Shown one piece after another: positions 1 to 6,432 of a stretch of DNA of 64,000 nucleotides. The stretch's first letter is position 1; each line of letters starts with the position of its first letter. Position numbers and translations under genes: made by a program. This DNA comes from Stutzerimonas stutzeri (lineage in GTDB: Bacteria > Pseudomonadota > Gammaproteobacteria > Pseudomonadales > Pseudomonadaceae), in assembly GCF_002890915.1 (NCBI RefSeq), contig NZ_POUT01000010.1:1-64000 (forward strand), in the 5' to 3' direction. The notes below the pieces were generated by a model. It did not search any database, was not told where the DNA came from, and saw nothing but the letters and a program-made list of their open reading frames with translations.

Positions 1-125
1 CAGATTACGCTCCACGCTTCCTCCCCACGCTCGGTCACCCTTACGCAGTTGCGCTTCGCTTCGTTCACTGTGGCCAGCTCACGGGAGGACTTGCACCTCC
101 AAGAGTGCGCCCATGCTGGGCGCAC
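1..125 (-). mobile_element. Group II intron, 5' end (partial, runs off the left edge)
   Basis: Read on the minus strand, the sequence begins GTGCGCCCAGC at position 125, matching the GUGCG 5' end of bacterial group II introns. It continues with a domain I-like stretch containing GGAGGTGCAAGTCCTCC. Only the 5' part of the ribozyme is in the window; the intron-encoded reverse transcriptase would lie to the left. The 5' exon is a terminator hairpin followed by TTCTTT, the target type used by class C introns. The class is inferred from that context only. Confidence 0.72.
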
Positions 126-153
126 AAAGAATACCGCGCCCACAAGCGCGGTA
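126..153 (-). terminator. Intrinsic-terminator-like hairpin, 5' exon of the group II intron
   Basis: On the minus strand there is a perfect 8-bp stem (TACCGCGC and GCGCGGTA) with a 6-nt loop, followed by TTCTTT. It lies about 125 nt downstream of phbB and could terminate phbB transcription. The group II intron starts immediately after the T-rich tail. Confidence 0.6.
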
Positions 154-276
154 CGCCCAAAGGGGAATGCATGTTCGCCGGGGACGTGGCATGCAATTTC
201 GGGCATGTCTGCCCTAGGCGATAACCGGTGACTCAGCGTTCGTTGGTGGTGGCTATCGATACATCGGTCATGGTCG

Positions 277-1020
277 TTACTGCATGTTCATGCCGCCGTT
301 CACCGAGAAATCGGCACCGGTGGCGTAGGCGGATTCCTCGGAGGCCAACCAGGCCACGATGGAGGCGATTTCCTCGGGATGGCCAAGGCGGCCGACGGGG
401 ATGCCGGCGATCATGCCGTCGAGGATGTCGGGACGGATGGCGGCGGTCATGTCGGTCTCGATGTAGCCGGGGGAGACGGTGTTGACGGTCACGCCCTTGC
501 CGCTCACCTCCCGGGCCAGGGCCATGCTGAAACCGTGGATGCCGGCCTTGGCCGCCGAATAGTTGGTCTGGCCGAACTGGCCACGCTGGCCGTTGATTGA
601 GGAGATGTTGATGATCCGTCCCCAACGGCGCTCCAGCATGCCCTCGATGACCTGCTTGGTGGTGTTGAACAGGCCATTGAGGTTGGTATCGATCACCGCA
701 CGCCAGTTTTCCGGGGTCAGTTTGCGGAAGGTGGCGTCGCGCGTGATGCCAGCGTTGTTCACCAGCACGTCGATCGGGCCGACATCCTCGCGTACCCGTT
801 CGAGGCCCTTGCGGGTGCTGTCCCAGTCGGAGATGTCGCAATCGATGCAATGGAAGTGGAAACCGGCCTCGAGCTGTTTCGCGATCCAGGAATCCTTGCG
901 GCTCGAATCGAGGCTGCAGCCGACGACCACAGTGAAACCATCCTGGTACAGACGCCGGCTGATCGCAGTTCCGATGCCGCCCATTCCACCAGTGACCAGT
1001 GCGATACGTGTCTCAGACAT
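277..1020 (-). CDS. phbB: Acetoacetyl-CoA reductase (NADPH-dependent, PHB synthesis)
   Basis: Short-chain dehydrogenase of 247 aa, the usual PhaB/PhbB length. It reduces acetoacetyl-CoA to (R)-3-hydroxybutyryl-CoA, the monomer for polyhydroxybutyrate. The N-terminal Rossmann motif TGGMGGIG is at residues 10-17, NNAG is near residue 88, and the catalytic Tyr154 and Lys158 lie in NYSAAKAG. The start at 1020 is preferred over an ATG 24 nt upstream because GAGGGGG lies 5 nt before it and the upstream ATG has no ribosome binding site. It is divergent from the AraC-type activator, as in Azotobacter and other PHB-making Pseudomonas. The thiolase and synthase genes usually found downstream are not next to it: a terminator and an intron follow instead. 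Confidence 0.9.
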   Translation of the reverse strand: MSETRIALVTGGMGGIGTAISRRLYQDGFTVVVGCSLDSSRKDSWIAKQLEAGFHFHCIDCDISDWDSTRKGLERVREDVGPIDVLVNNAGITRDATFRKLTPENWRAVIDTNLNGLFNTTKQVIEGMLERRWGRIINISSINGQRGQFGQTNYSAAKAGIHGFSMALAREVSGKGVTVNTVSPGYIETDMTAAIRPDILDGMIAGIPVGRLGHPEEIASIVAWLASEESAYATGADFSVNGGMNMQ

Positions 1021-1229
1021 CGGAGCCCCCTCGTGACCATTCAATACGTGAGGGGATTGTCGGTTCGGTATCTACCTCGATCAATGTCTCTGGGCGCCTC
1101 TGGGGTGTCCGCAGGCGCCATCCTAGAGGCTTGCAGGCCATTTCCACCTGATTGATCCAGGTCACTGGGGAGTGGCGTTGCCAACGTGTTAATTTCTTGT
1201 CGGTTGCCGTTCATATTGGTAGGGAGGCT

Positions 1230-2588
1230 ATGCACAGGATCAACAGCAGCTTTGTCGCTCAATTGGCTAACGCCCTGGAAGGGGAAGGCCTCGATTCGGC
1301 CCGCCTGTGCCGGGTGGCAGGTATCGATCCGGCTCTGTTGAGGCAGCCGGACAGCTTCGTGTCGCGGGCGGATGCCTATCGCCTGATGACACTGGCGCAG
1401 ATCGAGTCCGAGGATCCGGACATCGGCCTGCGCGCCTATCGGCATTTTCTGCCCGGAGGATTCCATCTGGTGGGCTATACGATGATGTCCAGCCCGAACC
1501 TGAAGGGGGCCCTGGATTCCCTGGTTCGCTATCTGCCCCTGCTCGGTACCGGCGTCAAGCTCGGTTTGTTGCGGGAAGAGGTGGGGCAGCGTCTCTGGGC
1601 GGTCCATGATCTCGAGGAGGTAGCGAAGCCCAGGGCGTTCGAAGACGCCGGCTTGGCCATGCTGCTGGGCTTCTGCCGCTGGCTGACCGGAGGCAGCCTG
1701 CCGTGCCTGCGAGAGATCGAGTTCACCTACCCCGAACCGCTGGACACGGCCGAGCACCAGCGGCTGTTCGGTTGCGCCCTGCGCTTCGGCGCGCCGCGCA
1801 ACGGCATTCTGTTCGACCAGCAGGCCCTGTTGCATCCGCTGAGTACCGCCAACGAGGCGCTGGCACTGCTGCATGGCCGTTTCGCCGAACACCGCATGAA
1901 CCAATTGCGCGAGGCGACCTACTCGGAGCGTACCAGGGCGTGGGTCATCGAGCGTCTCAGCCTGGGTGGCTACGACATGGATTCGGTGGCAAGGGGGCTC
2001 GGTGTCAGCAAGCGTACCCTGCAGCGCGGGCTTGCCCGCGAAGGGACGAACTTTCGCGACGTGCTGGACGGGGCGCGTCGACAATTGACCGACTACTATC
2101 TGCGGAAATCATCCTACAGCCTGGCACAGGTAGGCGATCTGCTGGGCTTCAGGGAACCGAGCAGCTTTCACAAGGCCTGTCTGCGCTGGTTTGGCGTACC
2201 GCCCGGCCGCTACCGGGCGCAACTGTTCAAGGAGCGCCACCACGCATCCGGATGGAGCGCCCCGGGCACGTTGCAGGCCTACTCAGACACCGCTCATCAG
2301 GCCGATGATCAGCGCATTGGCGACATCGATGAAAAAACCGCAGACCAGGGGCACGATGATGAACGCCTGGTGCGCCGCGCCATGCCGCTGGGTGACCGCG
2401 GTCATGTTGACGATGGCTGTGGCGGTGGAGCCCAGCGCGATCCCGCCGAAGCCGGAGGCGATCACGCTGGCCTCGTAGTTGCGGCCCATGCAGCGGAACA
2501 CCAGCAATACGGTGTAGAGGACCGTCAGCAGTACCTGCAATGCCAGGACGCTGAGGACGAAGACCAGCACACCACCCAGCTGCCATAG
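1230..2588 (+). CDS. phbR: AraC-family transcriptional activator, PhbR-like, with C-terminal extension
   Basis: Protein of 452 aa. The N-terminal half is an AraC ligand-binding type domain. The C-terminal two-helix HTH region lies at about residues 225-325 (SVARGLGVSKRTLQRGL, then SLAQVGDLLGFREPSSFHKA). The start at 1230 is chosen because GGGAGG sits 2-8 nt upstream. Position and orientation, divergent from phbB, match the PhbR activator of PHB genes. Homology normally ends around GRYRAQLF (about residue 330). The remaining roughly 120 residues are hydrophilic and overlap the 3' end of gltS antisense by 306 nt. They look like read-through, either from loss of the original stop or from a sequencing frameshift. 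The DNA-binding part is intact. Confidence 0.8.
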   Translation: MHRINSSFVAQLANALEGEGLDSARLCRVAGIDPALLRQPDSFVSRADAYRLMTLAQIESEDPDIGLRAYRHFLPGGFHLVGYTMMSSPNLKGALDSLVRYLPLLGTGVKLGLLREEVGQRLWAVHDLEEVAKPRAFEDAGLAMLLGFCRWLTGGSLPCLREIEFTYPEPLDTAEHQRLFGCALRFGAPRNGILFDQQALLHPLSTANEALALLHGRFAEHRMNQLREATYSERTRAWVIERLSLGGYDMDSVARGLGVSKRTLQRGLAREGTNFRDVLDGARRQLTDYYLRKSSYSLAQVGDLLGFREPSSFHKACLRWFGVPPGRYRAQLFKERHHASGWSAPGTLQAYSDTAHQADDQRIGDIDEKTADQGHDDERLVRRAMPLGDRGHVDDGCGGGAQRDPAEAGGDHAGLVVAAHAAEHQQYGVEDRQQYLQCQDAEDEDQHTTQLP

Positions 2589-3503
2589 TTGCAGTCCCAT
2601 CAGGGCCATGACCAGGAACATGCCCAGGCAGATGTCGGAGATCAGCGCCAGCCCCTGGCCGGCGCCGCTCCACTGCTTGATGCGCTGGCTGCCGATGGCC
2701 CCGAGCGCCAGGTTGCGAATGATGATTCCCGCCATCAGGCAACTGACGAACGAGGGAAAGGTGATACCGCTGTTGACCAGCAGCAGGTTGAGACCGTGGC
2801 CCAGCATCAACGCCATGTTCAGCCACATCCAGGCCCACAGGACGTCGTAATAGCTCATCGAGGCGGCGGCGCCTGCCTCGGCCACCGGCGCTCCAACCTC
2901 CAGGTCCGGATCGCGGGAGGGGATCAAGGCATGGCGGCGTATCAGGTAATTGGCGATCGGCCCGCCGATGCAGCAGGCGGCGATCAGGCCCACGGTGTTG
3001 CTGGCGATGCCCAGCTCCATGGCATTGCCGATGCCCAGGCGCTCGCTGAAGATCGGCGCCCAAGCCAGGGTGGTGCCGACGCCGCCGGTCAGCGAGACCG
3101 AGCCCAGCATCAGACCCGTCTTGGGATCCAGGCCGAAACCGCTGGCCACGGCCATGCCCAGCAGGTTCTGCAGCACGATGAACAGGCTGGCGAGCACCAG
3201 CAGGATCAGCAGCGGGCGGCCGCCCTTGACCAGGTTGCGGATATCCGATTTCAGGCCGATGCCGGCGAAGAAATAGAGCAGCAGCACATCGCGCACTTCC
3301 AGGTCGAAGGCCACTTCGATATCCAGCGCGAAGAACAGAACGGCGGTGATGGCGGCGCAGAGGAAGCCGCCGAGCACCGGTTCCGGAATGCTGTAGCGGC
3401 GCAGCAACTCGTAGCGCTGGACGAGGCTCTTGCCGACGAACAGCAGCATGATCGCCAGGGTGAAACTGACCAGTCCATGGATGTGGAAACTATTGTCCTG
3501 CAT
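2283..3503 (-). CDS. gltS: Sodium/glutamate symporter
   Basis: Inner-membrane protein of 406 aa, the normal GltS length, with about ten hydrophobic segments arranged as an inverted repeat. It imports glutamate together with Na+. Diagnostic stretches include the glycine-rich loops SLTGGVGTTLAWAP (about residues 137-150) and GFGGIALGSTATAIVN (about 350-365), which are the re-entrant loops of the family. The gene lies between phbR and the fabI-like gene. Its 3' end overlaps the phbR reading frame on the opposite strand. No terminator is visible between the convergent genes. Confidence 0.93.
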   Translation of the reverse strand: MQDNSFHIHGLVSFTLAIMLLFVGKSLVQRYELLRRYSIPEPVLGGFLCAAITAVLFFALDIEVAFDLEVRDVLLLYFFAGIGLKSDIRNLVKGGRPLLILLVLASLFIVLQNLLGMAVASGFGLDPKTGLMLGSVSLTGGVGTTLAWAPIFSERLGIGNAMELGIASNTVGLIAACCIGGPIANYLIRRHALIPSRDPDLEVGAPVAEAGAAASMSYYDVLWAWMWLNMALMLGHGLNLLLVNSGITFPSFVSCLMAGIIIRNLALGAIGSQRIKQWSGAGQGLALISDICLGMFLVMALMGLQLWQLGGVLVFVLSVLALQVLLTVLYTVLLVFRCMGRNYEASVIASGFGGIALGSTATAIVNMTAVTQRHGAAHQAFIIVPLVCGFFIDVANALIIGLMSGV

Positions 3504-3518
3504 GTAAGAACCTAATAA

Positions 3519-4298
3519 TCAACCGAGAATGTTGAGACCGCCATCGACGAAGTGGATGCCGCCGGTCTGCCCGCGGCTGGCGTCGCAGACCAGCCAGGCA
3601 CATAGCCCGCCAACCTCGTCCAGGGTGACCAGACGGCGCAGCGGCGCCCGGTGCGCGGACTCCTCGAGCAGGTTGTCGAAGTCGCGCAGGCCGGAAGCGG
3701 CACGGGTCGGCATCGGCCCCGGGGAGATGGCGTGCACGCGGATGCCGCGCGGTCCGAGCTCGTCGGCCAGGTAGCGCACGCTGGATTCCAGCGCGGCCTT
3801 GACCGGGCCCATCAGCGCGTAGCCATCGATGGCTTCCTGGGCGCCCAGGTAGCTCATGGTCACCAGAGCGCCCCCGTCGACCATCAGTGGTTCGGCCAGG
3901 CGCGCCATGCGGATGAAGGAATGGCAGGAAATGTCCATCGCCTGCAGGAAACCGTCGCTGGAGCTGTCCAGCAGGCGCCCGCGGATTTCTTCCTTGGGAG
4001 CGCTAGCCAGGGAGTGGACGACGAAATCCAAGTGACCCCAGCGCAGGGCGATCTTCTCGAAAATACTCTCCAGCTCACCGGGGCGGGTCACGTCGAGGGC
4101 CTGGGTCAGCGAGGCCTGGACCTGACTGGCCAGGGGCTCGACATGTACCCTGGCCTTGTCGTTCAACCAGGTGATGGCCAGCTCCGCGCCCAGTTCGTGC
4201 AGCGCCTTGGCGCAGCCCCAGGCGATCGAGTGCTGGTTGGCGATGCCGACCACCAGGCCGCGCTTGCCTTGCAGGGACAGATTTTGCAGAAGGCTCAT
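3519..4298 (-). CDS. fabI: FabI-like enoyl-[acyl-carrier-protein] reductase
   Basis: Protein of 259 aa, FabI-sized. The NAD-binding motif VGIANQHSIAWGCAKAL spans residues 17-33. The FabI active site is present, with Tyr150 and the Tyr160-x6-Lys167 motif (YALMGPVK). The expected reaction is reduction of trans-2-enoyl-ACP or -CoA. It is the last gene of a four-gene operon and overlaps the ackA stop codon as ATGA. It is probably not the housekeeping FabI. FabI-like genes next to pta-ackA occur in PHB-accumulating bacteria, suggesting a role in acyl-CoA or redox balance. The true substrate is unknown. Confidence 0.8.
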   Translation of the reverse strand: MSLLQNLSLQGKRGLVVGIANQHSIAWGCAKALHELGAELAITWLNDKARVHVEPLASQVQASLTQALDVTRPGELESIFEKIALRWGHLDFVVHSLASAPKEEIRGRLLDSSSDGFLQAMDISCHSFIRMARLAEPLMVDGGALVTMSYLGAQEAIDGYALMGPVKAALESSVRYLADELGPRGIRVHAISPGPMPTRAASGLRDFDNLLEESAHRAPLRRLVTLDEVGGLCAWLVCDASRGQTGGIHFVDGGLNILG

Positions 4299-5503
4299 GC
4301 CGAACCCTCCTGATACAGCCGCCAGGCATGCCGGGCCAGCATGCTTTCTTCGTCGGTGGGGATGACCAGCAACTGGCGGGCGCTGTCGGTGGTGGAGATG
4401 CGCTCGGCATGACGCCGGTTGGCCTCGTCGTCCAGCCGGAGGTCGAGCAGAGGAGCCAGACGCTTCACTATCTGGGCGCGCAGTTCCGCATCCTTCTCGC
4501 CGATGCCGGCGGTGAACACAAGGGCATCCAGCCCGCCGATGCTGGCGGCCATGCGACCCACTTCCTGAGCAATGCGGTAGGCATAGTGGTCGATGGCCAG
4601 CCGTGCCCGCGGTTCCCGGCTGGCGCGCAGGATAAGCATGTCGCTGCTGACGTCCGAGATGCCGAGCAGCCCCGAGCGGTGATACAGCAGCTCCTGCAGG
4701 CTGTCCTCGTCATCGCCCTGGGCCAGCAGGTGAAGCAGTACACCGGGGTCCAGGGCGCCGCAGCGGCTCCCCATCGGCAGGCCGTCCAGGGCGCTGAAAC
4801 TGGTGGTCACCTCAACGCTATGCCCTGCCTCCATGGCGCATAGGCTGGAGCCGTTGCCCAGGTGGGCTATCACCACTTTGCCAGCGGCGATCTCCGGCGC
4901 CACCCCGGCAAGATGCAGGCTGACGTATTCGAAGGACAGACCGTGGAAGCCATAGCGGCGTATGCCCTGCTCGTACAGTGGGTAGGGTAGGGCGAACATC
5001 TGGCTGATTTCGCTGCGTCCGGCATGGAAGGCTGTGTCGAAGCAGGCGACCTGAACCAGTTCGGGGCTGTCGTCGAGAAGCGCCTGGATCGGCGCCAGGT
5101 TGTAGGGCTGGTGCAGTGGAGCCAGGGATTCGAAGCCGCGCAACTGTTCCAGCACTTCGCGATCGACTCGTATCGGATCGCTGAAGCGCGCACCACCATG
5201 TACCACCCGATGCCCGATCACTGCCGGGCGCTCGCCGCGCAGACCAAAGCTCAATGCCAGCTCCACCAGGTGGAAGGCAGCCGGCATGTCGGCGACCTGT
5301 TCGACCGGGAAATCCTGATCGAGCAGGCATGTACCATCGGCCAGCGTCGCAGTGAGCCGAGGACGGACGCCGATGCCGTCCAGCTTGCCGCGCGCCAGCA
5401 GTGTCGGTGCCGCCTGCCCCGGCTGACCGTAGAACAGGCCGATGCGTACGCTCGAGGAGCCCGCGTTGACGGTGAGGATGCGTTCGCCTGCGGTTGCATT
5501 CAT
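4295..5503 (-). CDS. ackA: Acetate kinase (acetate/propionate/butyrate kinase family)
   Basis: Protein of 402 aa, typical of AckA. The N-terminal ASKHA phosphate-binding motif ILTVNAGSSSVRIGLF is at about residues 8-23. VIGHRVVHGG (about 96-105), VIAHLGNGSSL (about 212-222) and VFTAGIGE (about 331-338) are all present. It interconverts acyl-phosphate plus ADP with the acid plus ATP. The start at 5503 overlaps the upstream pta stop (ATGA); an in-frame ATG 57 nt further up would lie deep inside pta. Partnered with the phosphotransacylase, it could convert acyl-CoA to acid plus ATP or the reverse. Chain-length preference cannot be read from sequence. Confidence 0.9.
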   Translation of the reverse strand: MNATAGERILTVNAGSSSVRIGLFYGQPGQAAPTLLARGKLDGIGVRPRLTATLADGTCLLDQDFPVEQVADMPAAFHLVELALSFGLRGERPAVIGHRVVHGGARFSDPIRVDREVLEQLRGFESLAPLHQPYNLAPIQALLDDSPELVQVACFDTAFHAGRSEISQMFALPYPLYEQGIRRYGFHGLSFEYVSLHLAGVAPEIAAGKVVIAHLGNGSSLCAMEAGHSVEVTTSFSALDGLPMGSRCGALDPGVLLHLLAQGDDEDSLQELLYHRSGLLGISDVSSDMLILRASREPRARLAIDHYAYRIAQEVGRMAASIGGLDALVFTAGIGEKDAELRAQIVKRLAPLLDLRLDDEANRRHAERISTTDSARQLLVIPTDEESMLARHAWRLYQEGSA

Positions 5504-6432
5504 ACCTGTGTTTCCCAAGTGGAGTGCCGGGCCTCGGCCAGTAATGCGCCAAGGGCGCAACTGGCGACTCGTGCGCGCATGCTGTCGGAACGGCTGGTGA
5601 AGATGATGGGCACCCGGGCGCCGAGTACCAGCCCGGCGGACTCCGCTCCAGCCAGATAAATCAGTTGCTTGGCCAGGATGTTGCCTGCTTCCAGGTCGGG
5701 AACCAGGAGGATGTCCGGATCGCCCGAGACATCCGAGGCGATGCCCTTGATCCGCGCGGCCTCCGCGCTGATGGCATTGTCGAAGGCCAGCGGTCCGTCG
5801 AGCAGTGCGCCCTCGATCTGCCCGCGCAGCGACATCACCACCAGCGCCGCGGCTTCCAGGGTCGAGGGCAGCCTGGCGTTGATGGTCTCCACGGCCGATA
5901 GCAGGGCGACCTTGGGCCGTGCGATGCCGAGGACATGCAGCAGGTCGATGGCGTTGCGGCAGATATCGGCCTTGTCGTCCAGGCCGGGAAAGATGTTCAC
6001 CGCAGCATCGGTGACGAACAATGGCTTGTGGTAGCTGGGCACACTCATGGCGAACACGTGGCTCAGGCGCCGCTCGGTACGCAGGCCGCCCTCCCTGGCA
6101 AGCACCTCATGGAGCAGTTCGTCGCTGTGCAGGCTGCCCTTCATCAGCAGCGTGGCGCGACCTTCGCGCACCAGCGCGACACTCCGTGCAGCTGCGGCGT
6201 GGCTATGCGGCACGTCCTCCAGCGGCAGGTCGCCGAGTTCCAGGCCGGCGGCCGTGGCGACGGCTTCGATCTTCTCCCGCGGGCCGACCAGGATCGGCGC
6301 TATAAGCCCCAACCGGGCGGATTCCAGGGCGCCCTGCAGAGCGCCTGCCTCGCAAGGGTGGACCACGGCGGTGGGCTGTGGGGGCAGTCCAGCGCAATGC
6401 TGCAGCAATCCTGCAAAATGATCCTGGCTCAT
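5500..6432 (-). CDS. pta: Phosphate acetyl/butyryltransferase, single-domain
   Basis: Protein of 310 aa in the PTA/PTB family. It exchanges CoA for phosphate on a short acyl group, giving an acyl-phosphate for AckA. Family stretches include LLMKGSLHSDELLH (about residues 95-108), VTDAAVNIFPGLDDKADICRN (140s-150s) and GDPDILLVPDLEAGNIL (about 236-252). The protein is just the catalytic domain. It lacks the N-terminal MaoC-like hydratase domain fused to homologues in some betaproteobacteria, and the long regulatory N-terminus of the housekeeping Pta. Both ends overlap neighbours by 4 nt, indicating translational coupling with the upstream PHA-synthase-like gene and with ackA. Confidence 0.85.
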   Translation of the reverse strand: MSQDHFAGLLQHCAGLPPQPTAVVHPCEAGALQGALESARLGLIAPILVGPREKIEAVATAAGLELGDLPLEDVPHSHAAAARSVALVREGRATLLMKGSLHSDELLHEVLAREGGLRTERRLSHVFAMSVPSYHKPLFVTDAAVNIFPGLDDKADICRNAIDLLHVLGIARPKVALLSAVETINARLPSTLEAAALVVMSLRGQIEGALLDGPLAFDNAISAEAARIKGIASDVSGDPDILLVPDLEAGNILAKQLIYLAGAESAGLVLGARVPIIFTSRSDSMRARVASCALGALLAEARHSTWETQV

